A stretch of 64,000 bases of DNA from Pukyongia sp. (GTDB lineage: Bacteria > Bacteroidota > Bacteroidia > Flavobacteriales > Flavobacteriaceae): contig JASBSY010000005.1 of NCBI GenBank assembly GCA_030148705.1, positions 48,125 through 112,124 on the forward strand. The letters run 5' to 3'. Positions 34,870 to 42,733 of this stretch are shown piece after piece (positions within the stretch are counted from its first letter, which is position 1; each line of letters begins with the position of its first letter). The position numbers were made by a program, and so were the translations under genes. Under the pieces are notes generated by a model, which ran no database searches, was not told the origin of the DNA, and worked only from the letters and a program-made list of their open reading frames with translations.

Positions 34870-34893
34870 AAAGACAGGAGCCTGCTTTTATTT
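34870..34893 (+). terminator. weak terminator after the 4Fe-4S gene
   Basis: AAAG-A-CAG and CTG-CTTT form an imperfect stem with a bulged A, followed by an interrupted T run, 11 bases after the stop. Confidence 0.4.
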
Positions 34894-34962
34894 AAGGTTT
34901 TTAATTAATTCGGCGTTAGTAATCAAGGCTAATTGCGTCTACCCTATGAGTAAATTTAATCA

Positions 34963-34970
34963 TATTTTTG
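34963..34970 (+). promoter_or_regulatory. -7 element before the GT2 gene pair
   Basis: TATTTTTG, an exact TAnnTTTG match, ends 17 bases before the ATG at 34988. The only TTG upstream (34933-34935) is 27 bases away, longer than usual. Confidence 0.45.
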
Positions 34971-34987
34971 CGCCCTAACATAATTGA

Positions 34988-35680
34988 ATGGCCCGAATTA
35001 GTGTTATCATCCCCGCTTATAACGAAGAAGCTTCGATAGCTAAAGTTGTTCGGGACATACCGGACATAGCTTCCGAAGTGATTGTGGTGGACAACAATTC
35101 TTCAGATAAGACCAGCGTAAATGCCCGTTCAACTGGTACTACTGTTTTGTTTGAAGAACGTCCCGGCTACGGCTATGCCTGTTTAAAAGGACTGGCATAC
35201 CTGGAAACGGTGGAACTAAAGCCCGATATCGTTGTCTTTCTCGATGGCGACTACAGCGATTACCCCGAGGAGTTGCCGAAAATTGTGAGCCCTATCCTGG
35301 AGAAAGACATCGACCTGGTAATTGGAGCGCGGGATAAAAGATTAAGGGAAGCAGGGTCGATGACCACACCCCAGATATTCGGGAACCGGCTTGCTACATT
35401 TTTGATGAAGATGTTCTTTAGTTCGAGGTTTACAGACCTGGGGCCGTTCAGGGCGATAAAATACGACAAGCTGCTGGCCCTGGAGATGGAGGACAAAACC
35501 TACGGATGGACGGTAGAAATGCAATTAAAAGCACTAAGAAAGAAGTATTCCTATGTGGAAGTGCCTGTGCGGTATCGAAACAGAATAGGAGTATCTAAAG
35601 TCTCGGGAACTTTAAAAGGTGCTATCTTTGCGGGCATTAAAATCCTGGGTTGGATTTTTAAATATAGTTTGAAGAAATGA
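34988..35680 (+). CDS. GT2 glycosyltransferase, dolichol-phosphate-mannose synthase-like
   Basis: A 230-residue soluble-looking transferase. ISVIIPAYNEEASIAKVV and VIVVDNNSSDKTS form the nucleotide-binding region, FLDGDYSDYPEELP holds the metal-binding Asp, and TDLGPFRAIKYDKLLAL plus YGWTVEMQLKALRK are typical of polyprenyl-phosphate glycosyltransferases. It has no C-terminal membrane helices, like the short DPM1 type. It overlaps the next GT by 4 bp (ATGA). It probably makes a polyprenyl-linked sugar donor, used perhaps by the membrane GT87-like protein at 40573. That link is an inference. Confidence 0.88.
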   Translation: MARISVIIPAYNEEASIAKVVRDIPDIASEVIVVDNNSSDKTSVNARSTGTTVLFEERPGYGYACLKGLAYLETVELKPDIVVFLDGDYSDYPEELPKIVSPILEKDIDLVIGARDKRLREAGSMTTPQIFGNRLATFLMKMFFSSRFTDLGPFRAIKYDKLLALEMEDKTYGWTVEMQLKALRKKYSYVEVPVRYRNRIGVSKVSGTLKGAIFAGIKILGWIFKYSLKK

Positions 35681-37170
35681 TTGTTCAGACAATAATAATG
35701 GTAGTCTATTCGGTTGCACTGGTACTTATCTTTATGTATGCCCTGTCTCAACTGAATCTTCTATTGAACTATTTGCGCTTTAAACGACAGGATGAAGCAG
35801 ATTGCGACCAATACGACCTGACCGATCCCGACCAGGTTCCCTTTGTGACCATTCAACTTCCGGTTTATAATGAATTATATGTTATGGAACGGTTGCTAAA
35901 GAATATTTCGGAAATAAATTATCCTCTTGATAAACTCGAGATACAGGTCCTGGACGATTCTACCGATGAGTCCCTTCAGAGTTCAGCTGTTCAAATAAGG
36001 GAACTGTGTGCAAAAGGCCTGGATATCAAGCACATTACAAGATCCGACAGAAACGGGTTTAAGGCCGGGGCGTTGAAAGAAGGACTTAAGACTGCCAGGG
36101 GAGAATTCATAGCCATCTTCGATGCAGACTTTATGCCTAAAGCCAATTGGTTGCTAAATACAATCCCATATTTTAAGAATCCTGAAATTGGAGTCGTCCA
36201 GACGCGCTGGGGGCATCTCAACAGGGATTACTCTTTGCTCACAAGGGTACAGGCCTTTGCACTGGATGCCCATTTTACACTTGAACAGGTAGGCCGGAAC
36301 AGCCGGGGTCATTTTATTAATTTCAACGGTACCGCAGGCGTGTGGCGCAAGCAGTGTATCCTGGATGCGGGAAACTGGGAGGGAGATACCCTTACCGAGG
36401 ACCTGGACCTGAGTTACCGGGCGCAGTTGAAGAACTGGAAATTCAAATACCTGGAGGAAGTTGAAACCCCGGCAGAATTACCGGTGGTGATCAGTGCGGC
36501 CCGCTCGCAGCAATTCAGATGGAATAAGGGCGGGGCTGAAAATTTCCAGAAGATGGCGGCAAGGGTCATAAAGAAACGGGACCTGCCTGTTAAAACCAGA
36601 GTTCACGGGCTGCTGCATTTGCTGAACAGTACTATGTTCCTCAACATCCTGATAGTTGCCATCTTGAGTATTCCAATGCTTTATATCAAGAATGAATACG
36701 AACATCTGAAGATTTACTTCTTTGTTATGAGCTTCTTTGTAATTAGCACGCTCATCTTTTTTATCTGTTACTGGTTTACATATAAGGCAACTTATGGCGG
36801 GGGGCTGAAGGGGTTTTTGAAATATACCGCCATGTTCTTTACCTTCTTTTCTATTGCCATGGGATTTTCACTTCACAACAGCATAGCGGTACTTGAAGGT
36901 CACCTGGGGAAGAAAAGTGATTTTATACGCACTCCTAAGTTCAATATAAATTCCTTAAAGGACAATTGGAAAGGCAATAAATATCTGAAAAGCAGTCTCT
37001 CGCCCAATGTGATCGTAGAAGGTATCCTCATGGTCTATTTTGCATTTGGAATGTACAGTGCCTTTGTGGTTGGTGACCAGGGTGGGGATTTCGGTCTTTT
37101 CCCTTTCCACCTGATGCTGTTCATCGGCTTTGGGTTTGTATTCTTCAAAAGTCTCACAAGTAAGGTTTAA
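35677..37170 (+). CDS. membrane GT2 glycosyltransferase, cellulose-synthase-like
   Basis: A 497-residue processive-type glycosyltransferase. One N-terminal membrane helix precedes the catalytic domain (about residues 50-290), with FVTIQLPVYNE, VLDDSTDES, IFDADFMPK (DxD), TLTEDLDLSYRA (TED) and the Q-x-x-R-W motif (QQFRW). About four C-terminal helices complete the channel-like architecture seen in CESA/HasA families. It begins within the stop of the preceding GT gene. The product could be a polysaccharide or a glucosyl/mannosyl lipid; sequence alone does not decide. Confidence 0.9.
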   Translation: MIVQTIIMVVYSVALVLIFMYALSQLNLLLNYLRFKRQDEADCDQYDLTDPDQVPFVTIQLPVYNELYVMERLLKNISEINYPLDKLEIQVLDDSTDESLQSSAVQIRELCAKGLDIKHITRSDRNGFKAGALKEGLKTARGEFIAIFDADFMPKANWLLNTIPYFKNPEIGVVQTRWGHLNRDYSLLTRVQAFALDAHFTLEQVGRNSRGHFINFNGTAGVWRKQCILDAGNWEGDTLTEDLDLSYRAQLKNWKFKYLEEVETPAELPVVISAARSQQFRWNKGGAENFQKMAARVIKKRDLPVKTRVHGLLHLLNSTMFLNILIVAILSIPMLYIKNEYEHLKIYFFVMSFFVISTLIFFICYWFTYKATYGGGLKGFLKYTAMFFTFFSIAMGFSLHNSIAVLEGHLGKKSDFIRTPKFNINSLKDNWKGNKYLKSSLSPNVIVEGILMVYFAFGMYSAFVVGDQGGDFGLFPFHLMLFIGFGFVFFKSLTSKV

Positions 37171-37225
37171 TAAACAATTCGTTGAGAGGTTTTAAGTGTG
37201 CTATTCACTTTTTATGGGCAACAGT

Positions 37226-37254
37226 TTTGCTGTAAATTTCTTTTTATACATTTG
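37226..37254 (+). promoter_or_regulatory. promoter ending 4 bases before the LpxR-like start codon
   Basis: TTTG (37226-37229), a 17-base spacer and TACATTTG (37247-37254) are a full consensus match. The ATG lies at 37259, so the transcript is probably leaderless. Confidence 0.55.
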
Positions 37255-37258
37255 AAGA

Positions 37259-38206
37259 ATGATCCGCCAACCAAAGGATTTTATTCTTGTTTTATCAGCT
37301 TTCGTGTTTCTTAATCCTGTTTTGTACGCTCAGGACGAGGCAGACTCGTATACCACATCACCGCACTACACCCGCCAGATCGAATTGCAGCACGACAACG
37401 ACTTTCTTCTCTTTACAGACTGGTATTATACAACCGGCTCGTTTGTTACATATCGGGTTTTGCTCAATGAGCTTGAAGAAAACAGAAACAGAAGACAAAT
37501 AAGTGTGGGGCTGTCTCAGGAATATTATACTCCCTCGAACGTCCTGGCCGACGAAATTGACGATCTGGACCGGCCCTATGCGGGATATTCGGCGATTAAC
37601 AGTCAGCTCACCTTCTCTAATAAGGAACGCGTACTCGATTTCTCATTGCAGTTAGGTGTCTCGGGGGCTATCTCCGGCGCTGAAGGATTCCAAAGCTGGT
37701 TTCATTCGGGGGATGATGTTAACGACCCTACCTGGGTTGGACAGATAGACGATGCCATTCACGCTAATTTTTACGCCAGGTATACCCGCGAATGGCATTT
37801 AAACAAAGGGCCCTTTGGTGTTTTTGCAGCCTGGAACCCGGGTTTGGCCATGGGAACCAGGGATATTTACATTGACAACGGGGCCACATTCTATTTTGGG
37901 AAACGCAGCAGCCTGCAAAGCAGTATGGCCTACAAGCAGCTGGGGAAAATAGTTCCTGAACTGTTCTTCCTGCTAAAGTTCAAGTATCGATATGTGATGT
38001 TCGACGGACTGTTGGAGGGAAATCTGGTTGGAGATAATTCCGTCTTTGTTTTAAACCCCGTGGATCATCTTTTTACCTATGGCTGTGAAGTCAATTATAG
38101 GAAATCCCGCATGGAGTACAGGCTCGGGTATAATTACTCTTCACCAAAAGCACAAACCACCGACCTCCATACCTGGATCAGTATTGCAGTTTCTCGAAAT
38201 TTCTAG
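37259..38206 (+). CDS. LpxR-family lipid A deacylase-like outer-membrane protein
   Basis: A 315-residue outer-membrane barrel with a signal peptide (about 1-24, ending LYAQ). The opening QLQHDNDFLL-type sequence (here IELQHDNDFLLFTDWYYTTGS) matches the LpxR active-site strand with Asn-Asp and the downstream Thr/Ser, and RPYAGYSAINSQL is a second family segment. LpxR removes the 3'-acyloxyacyl group of lipid A in the outer membrane and needs Ca2+. A promoter abuts the start codon. The gene's TAG overlaps the stop of the convergent M28 gene in a shared CTAG. Confidence 0.88.
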   Translation: MIRQPKDFILVLSAFVFLNPVLYAQDEADSYTTSPHYTRQIELQHDNDFLLFTDWYYTTGSFVTYRVLLNELEENRNRRQISVGLSQEYYTPSNVLADEIDDLDRPYAGYSAINSQLTFSNKERVLDFSLQLGVSGAISGAEGFQSWFHSGDDVNDPTWVGQIDDAIHANFYARYTREWHLNKGPFGVFAAWNPGLAMGTRDIYIDNGATFYFGKRSSLQSSMAYKQLGKIVPELFFLLKFKYRYVMFDGLLEGNLVGDNSVFVLNPVDHLFTYGCEVNYRKSRMEYRLGYNYSSPKAQTTDLHTWISIAVSRNF

Positions 38207-39429
38207 AATGTAACTTCCAATTCCAGTTCTTGCCCGTTTCGTTCAACGGTTACTCGGGTAGTCTGTCCTTCCTCAAATTTTGACAGGGCCCTCATATAGC
38301 TCATCATGTCGGTGATGGAATGGTCCCCGAGTTTCTTAACCACATCTCCTTTCATAAGACCGGCCTTTTGTGCGGGTTTATCTTCGCTAACGCCATCAAT
38401 ACGCATACCTTCCCCGGTATAGAGATAATCGGGAACCACACCGAGGGCCACTTTAAATCTCGGGACATCCTCGCTTTCATCCTTGGTTTTTCTAAATGTA
38501 AGTTTACCGTTGTCGTCAAGATCGCCAATAATATTCAGCAGATAGGTGGCGATGGTTTCCATTCCTTCGTAGTTCAGCTTTTCTGCATCATCGGTAGGTT
38601 TGTGATAATCGGCATGTTGCCCTGTAAAGAAATGCAACACGGGAATGTCCATAATATAGAACGAAGTATGGTCACTGGGACCTACCCCGCTTTCATGTTC
38701 AGCTATTTTCAAACCCAGGTTGTTATTGGCAAACAAGGTTTGTTTAAAGACAGGTGAAGTACCTACTCCATGAACGGCTAATGTACTTTCTTCATTTAAC
38801 CGGCCTACCATATCGAGGTTTATCATATAACTCACACTACTAAGATCGATGGTTGGGTTCTTTACAAAATAGTTCGATCCCAATAAGCCCATTTCTTCAC
38901 CCGAAAAAGCAATAAAAAGATAATTGTTGTTGGTATGCTTGTTCCGGAGCTCGGCTGCCAGTTTTAACACCACAGCTACGCCACTGGCATTATCGTCGGC
39001 CCCGTTGTGGATGGCATCCCCCTCCCTGAACAGTGAACCTTCTCCGCCCAGCCCGAGGTGATCGTAATGTGCCCCGATAACCACTGTAGATGCGGCCTTA
39101 TTATCGATATAAGCTATAACATTCCTTCCGGTTAGCATACTGTCCTGTTTTTCTTCGACTACCTCCGCAGCCTGGTGCGGATTGGTACTAGGCTTGAAAC
39201 TGAACTCCTGTATATACTTGCTGCTTCCTTTAGGCTGTAGGCCAAGATCTCTGAAACGATCGGCAATATAGGCGGCAGCCTGTTTTTCGAAAGCCGTCCC
39301 CGTCTCGCGGCCCGAAAGGTCATCGGCTGCGAGGTAGGTAACATCCTCCTTCATACTCACCTCTCGAGGAGGTGCATCTTTACAGGAAGCGACAATAAGC
39401 ACTAAAAATAGAATGAGAATTAAACGCAT
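38203..39429 (-). CDS. M28 metallopeptidase lipoprotein with C-terminal PDZ domain
   Basis: A 408-residue secreted aminopeptidase-like lipoprotein. The start at 39429 is chosen because it begins the signal peptide MRLILILFLVLIVASC (lipobox Cys16); the longer version from 39519 runs into the divergent neighbour. M28 zinc ligands are visible: His/Asp in GAHYDHLG, the Asp in NGADDNASG, the Glu pair in FSGEEMG, the Asp in LDMVGR and the His in SDHTSF. The last 90 residues form a PDZ domain (AQKAGLMKGDVVKKLG). It is divergent from the propeller gene across a 31-bp palindromic promoter region. Confidence 0.93.
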   Translation of the reverse strand: MRLILILFLVLIVASCKDAPPREVSMKEDVTYLAADDLSGRETGTAFEKQAAAYIADRFRDLGLQPKGSSKYIQEFSFKPSTNPHQAAEVVEEKQDSMLTGRNVIAYIDNKAASTVVIGAHYDHLGLGGEGSLFREGDAIHNGADDNASGVAVVLKLAAELRNKHTNNNYLFIAFSGEEMGLLGSNYFVKNPTIDLSSVSYMINLDMVGRLNEESTLAVHGVGTSPVFKQTLFANNNLGLKIAEHESGVGPSDHTSFYIMDIPVLHFFTGQHADYHKPTDDAEKLNYEGMETIATYLLNIIGDLDDNGKLTFRKTKDESEDVPRFKVALGVVPDYLYTGEGMRIDGVSEDKPAQKAGLMKGDVVKKLGDHSITDMMSYMRALSKFEEGQTTRVTVERNGQELELEVTF

Positions 39430-39433
39430 ATCG

Positions 39434-39453
39434 TTATTTTTGCTCAAAAATAA
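39434..39453. promoter_or_regulatory. palindromic bidirectional promoter core
   Basis: TTATTTTTG-CT-CAAAAATAA is a perfect 20-bp palindrome. It contains TATTTTTG on the plus strand (39435-39442) and the same on the minus strand (39445-39452), both exact TAnnTTTG matches, ending 18 and 15 bases before the two divergent ATGs. No clear -33 boxes are found. Confidence 0.55.
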
Positions 39454-39460
39454 TCGAAAT

Positions 39461-40567
39461 ATGAGATACCTGTGGTCACTTTTGTTAATTTTTGCCCTTA
39501 TTTCGTGTAAAAACTCCACGGAACAGAAAATTCAAGAATCCGAGGCTTCCAATGATACTACCGTAGTTAAAGACAGCTTGATCTATCCGGACGAGGTTCA
39601 TTTTAAATCGATTCGCCAGGTAACCTTCGGAGGAGACAATGCTGAAGCATACTGGAGCTTCGACGATGAGCAATTGGTGTTTCAGTCTAACTTCGAGGCC
39701 TGGGGTCTGGAGTGCGACCAGATGTTCCTTATGGATATGGAAGAGTCCTTCCGTGACAACAAGCCGCCAATGATCAGTACCGGAAAAGGAAGAACCACCT
39801 GTGCTTATTTCCTTCCCGATAACAAGCATATCGTCTACGCTTCCACGCACCTGGCCGACGAAAATTGTCCTGAAGTGCCTTTGCGAAAAAACGGCAAATA
39901 TGTCTGGCCGGTCTATGATTCGTTCGACATCTTTGTGGCCGATCTGCAGGGAAATATCACTGCCCGACTAACCGATGAACCCGGCTACGATGCCGAGGCG
40001 ACGGTTTCGCCCAGGGGCGATAAAATTGTTTTTACCTCTACCCGAAGCGGGGACCTGGAATTGTATACCATGGATCTCGACGGCAGTAATGTAAAACAGA
40101 TAACAAATGAATTGGGCTACGACGGCGGTGCATTCTTTTCCCCGGACGGCAGTAAGCTTATTTTCCGGTCTTCCAGGCCCAAAACCGAAGCCGAGATCAA
40201 AGAATACAAGGATCTATTAGCCCAGGGACTGGTGCAGCCAACCGAAATGGAACTCTATATTTGTAATGCAGACGGGAGCGATCTGCGGCAGATCACCAAT
40301 CTCGGTAATGCCAACTGGAGTCCGTTCTTTCACCCCAGCGGGGAGAAAATTTTGTTTTCCAGCAATCACGAGGCAGAACGCGGCTTCCCGTTCAACTTGT
40401 ATATGATCGATGTAGACGGAAGAAACCTCAAACGAATTACGCATGGTGAAACTTTCGATGCTTTCCCGGTGTTTTCGAATGACGGTAAATACCTGGCGTT
40501 CTCTTCCAACAGGAACAACGGCGGAACCCGGGACACCAACCTGTTTATCGCTGAGTGGCAGGATTAA
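39461..40567 (+). CDS. TolB-like beta-propeller lipoprotein (PD40 repeats)
   Basis: A 368-residue lipoprotein: the start at 39461 gives the signal sequence MRYLWSLLLIFALISC with lipobox Cys16 (the earlier 39413 start precedes it without a signal). Repeats of the form SPDGSKLIFRSSR, SPRGDKIVFTSTRSGDLELYTMDLDG and NDGKYLAFSSNR are PD40/TolB-type propeller blades, at least five of them. It is likely a periplasmic or surface binding protein, with no catalytic site seen. Its gene is divergent from the M28 peptidase and precedes the GT87-like gene by 5 bp. Confidence 0.87.
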   Translation: MRYLWSLLLIFALISCKNSTEQKIQESEASNDTTVVKDSLIYPDEVHFKSIRQVTFGGDNAEAYWSFDDEQLVFQSNFEAWGLECDQMFLMDMEESFRDNKPPMISTGKGRTTCAYFLPDNKHIVYASTHLADENCPEVPLRKNGKYVWPVYDSFDIFVADLQGNITARLTDEPGYDAEATVSPRGDKIVFTSTRSGDLELYTMDLDGSNVKQITNELGYDGGAFFSPDGSKLIFRSSRPKTEAEIKEYKDLLAQGLVQPTEMELYICNADGSDLRQITNLGNANWSPFFHPSGEKILFSSNHEAERGFPFNLYMIDVDGRNLKRITHGETFDAFPVFSNDGKYLAFSSNRNNGGTRDTNLFIAEWQD

Positions 40568-40572
40568 ATTGA

Positions 40573-41964
40573 TTGACCTTTTTTAAACAATATAGGATTC
40601 CTCTTTTGTTTGCGCTGCTGTGCAGTTTTATGTACGGCTGTTTCGCCTACGACTTGCTGCGATCCGATTTCTCAAAATTAATTACCCTCTTCGGGGCACT
40701 GTTCTTCCTAAGCTATAAGCTAATAAGAATTTACGGCTGGAATTTCTGGCTTTTGGCCGGAATGGGGGTTGTATTCCGTCTGATATTCATTGCGGCCTTC
40801 CCAAATCTTTCACAGGATTTCTATCGCTTTATCTGGGACGGAAGGCTAATCGCCCAGGGGATAAATCCGTATTTGTTTACCCCGGCCGAATATATGGACG
40901 GACTGGTAGCGGGAGTGCACATATCTCAGGCCGCCGAATTACAGGCCGGAATGGGAGCCTTAAATGCGGGACATTACACCAATTACCCCCCGTTTAACCA
41001 GTTCTTCTTTGGAATTGCCGGCCTACTCGCCGGAAAGAGCATCTTTGGTTCCGTCGTCGTAATGCGTATAATCATTATCCTGGCAGATATCGGGATTCTC
41101 TATTTCGGAAAAAAAATCCTGGAGCTAGTGAAACTGCCTGTTTATAATATCTTTTGGTATTTTCTGAATCCCTTTATTATCATCGAGCTTACCGGCAACT
41201 TACACTTTGAAGGGGTGATGCTGTTCTTTATGTGCTGGGCGTTGTTCGAACTCTTCAGAAGGAAATGGTTTGTACCCGGCCTGTTGTACGGGCTATCGGT
41301 TTCGGTGAAATTAATACCCCTGCTCTTCCTCCCGCTTTTCTTCCGATACTTTGTTCATAAAGGAGTTTTCGGTAAGGGTTTCTGGAAGATGAAAAAGTTT
41401 TACTGGGTAGTGTTGCTCACGATTATACTAAGCTTCTTGCCGTTTTCAAGTGAGGAATTCCTGTCGAATTTTTTTCAAACCATTAGTCTTTGGTTTCAGG
41501 ATTTTGAATTTAACGCAAGCATTTTTTATATCATCAGGTGGATCGGTTTTGAAACAGTAGGTTGGGATCCAATCGAGACCGCCGGCAAAGTTCTGGCAGG
41601 CCTGGTATTTCTTTGTGTACTGGCAATCGCTTTTTTACGTAAAAACGCTTCAGCCTCTCACCTGATTGTGGTAACGCTCGCCGCAATTACAATTTATCTG
41701 CTGCTGTCTACCACCGTACATCCATGGTATATAGCGACCCCACTATTGCTTTCGGTATTTACCAAATATCGATTTCCCATAGTTTGGAGTGCTGTCGTGA
41801 TGCTGAGTTATTCGGCTTACGGGGAGGCAGGCTTCAGTGAAAATCTTTGGTTGGTGGCAACAGAATACTGCTTACTCTTCGGCTATATGATCTGGGAAAT
41901 ATTCTTTAAATCCGGATCCGGCGGAGCAAGGGTTAGGTCGAAAATACATCAGCCGGCTCCTTAA
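40573..41964 (+). CDS. GT87-like integral membrane glycosyltransferase
   Basis: A 463-residue membrane protein with about ten hydrophobic helices. It has the luminal-loop segment LSQDFYRFIWDGRLIAQGINPYLF near residues 80-100, with Asp/Glu residues after the first helices, as in polyprenyl-phosphate-dependent mannosyltransferases of the GT-C fold (GT87/DUF2029 type). The start is a TTG at 40573, five bases after the preceding stop; the next ATG would cut the first helix. It overlaps the VOC gene's end by 32 bp on the opposite strand. The donor could be a polyprenyl sugar from the 34988 enzyme; this is an inference. Confidence 0.8.
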   Translation: MTFFKQYRIPLLFALLCSFMYGCFAYDLLRSDFSKLITLFGALFFLSYKLIRIYGWNFWLLAGMGVVFRLIFIAAFPNLSQDFYRFIWDGRLIAQGINPYLFTPAEYMDGLVAGVHISQAAELQAGMGALNAGHYTNYPPFNQFFFGIAGLLAGKSIFGSVVVMRIIIILADIGILYFGKKILELVKLPVYNIFWYFLNPFIIIELTGNLHFEGVMLFFMCWALFELFRRKWFVPGLLYGLSVSVKLIPLLFLPLFFRYFVHKGVFGKGFWKMKKFYWVVLLTIILSFLPFSSEEFLSNFFQTISLWFQDFEFNASIFYIIRWIGFETVGWDPIETAGKVLAGLVFLCVLAIAFLRKNASASHLIVVTLAAITIYLLLSTTVHPWYIATPLLLSVFTKYRFPIVWSAVVMLSYSAYGEAGFSENLWLVATEYCLLFGYMIWEIFFKSGSGGARVRSKIHQPAP

Positions 41965-42346
41965 AACATTTGAATTCGATTATATATCCGTTGGGATCCC
42001 TTAGAAAGAACGATTTGTGAGCACCCTTCCTACCGGTTAGGAATTTGGTTGCCGGAATATGAAGAAAATTCTCTGCCTTCATCCGCTTGTGAAGTTCGGA
42101 CCATTCCTTGTCCTCCAGAATAATTCCAAAGTGAAAAGAAGGCAGGGCTACCTTCTCGAAACTGTAGGTTGGATATTCGAATTTGTACTTGCCCGATTTA
42201 CTGAAAGTGAGCTGATGACCGTGCAAATTCACATCGATCCAGTTGGCTGCGGAACGCCCGATCTGCGCCCCGAGTATGGTTTCATAGAATTTCCTGGTGG
42301 CCTCTATATGAAGACAGGGCAACGAAATATGAAAGGTGTGTTCCAT
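41933..42346 (-). CDS. VOC superfamily (glyoxalase-like) protein
   Basis: A 137-residue single-domain VOC protein of the glyoxalase/bleomycin-resistance superfamily. HTFHISLPCLHIEATRKFYETILGAQIG opens the first beta-alpha-beta-beta-beta module, and SFFLRDPNGYIIEFKCFKEP closes the second, with the Glu in IEFK as a usual metal ligand and His5 or His17-like residues at the other end. It could be a dioxygenase, isomerase or resistance protein; substrate is unknown. The gene ends inside the convergent GT87-like gene. No operon partner is clear; the next gene upstream on its strand starts at 42399 after a 52-bp gap. Confidence 0.85.
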   Translation of the reverse strand: MEHTFHISLPCLHIEATRKFYETILGAQIGRSAANWIDVNLHGHQLTFSKSGKYKFEYPTYSFEKVALPSFHFGIILEDKEWSELHKRMKAENFLHIPATKFLTGRKGAHKSFFLRDPNGYIIEFKCFKEPADVFST

Positions 42347-42398
42347 ATATTTCTAAAGTAAACTACCTATGAGAAAGTTATGATATTTTTCCGATAAA

Positions 42399-42698
42399 TC
42401 AATCATCAAAATCATCAGACATTTCGTCTACCGGAGTATCGTTTTCATCATCCTCGTACGATTCCTCATCATCGTAGGATTCTTCTTCGAAGTCCTCCAT
42501 AGCTGCGACCAGTCTTTTACTGACCTTCACCAGGTAGATCGTATCATCGGTACGTACTTCCACGCATTCCACCAGTTCGTTCTGCGCATTTTTAAAAGTG
42601 ATAATGTCCTTTGGATCATAGCCGGTTGGATACTTTTCCACCAGCATATTCAAAATAGCATCTGTTAATTTTGAATAGTCTACGATCACTCGTTTCAT
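42399..42698 (-). CDS. small conserved protein with acidic C-terminal tail
   Basis: A 99-residue protein starting MKRVIVDYSKL at ATG 42698 (an in-frame ATG at 42722 would add eight residues). Residues 1-65 look like a compact alpha/beta unit (LNMLVEKYPTGYDPKDIITFKNAQNE, then TDDTIYLVKVSKRL); the last 30 residues are almost all Asp/Glu/Ser. Homologues in this group are often labelled DNA primase, but no primase motif is present, so I treat the name as a mistake. It is the final gene of the polyamine operon, 35 bp (or 11 bp from the longer start) after the GNAT-nitrilase gene. Function unknown. Confidence 0.75.
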   Translation of the reverse strand: MKRVIVDYSKLTDAILNMLVEKYPTGYDPKDIITFKNAQNELVECVEVRTDDTIYLVKVSKRLVAAMEDFEEESYDDEESYEDDENDTPVDEMSDDFDD

Positions 42699-42733
42699 AT
42701 TCTGAGTTGTCTGAGGTTTCATTGAATAGTTTC

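Noticed and set aside
42399..42698. DNA primase
   Set aside because: No primase motif in a 99-residue protein; the label seems to be a carried-over database name.
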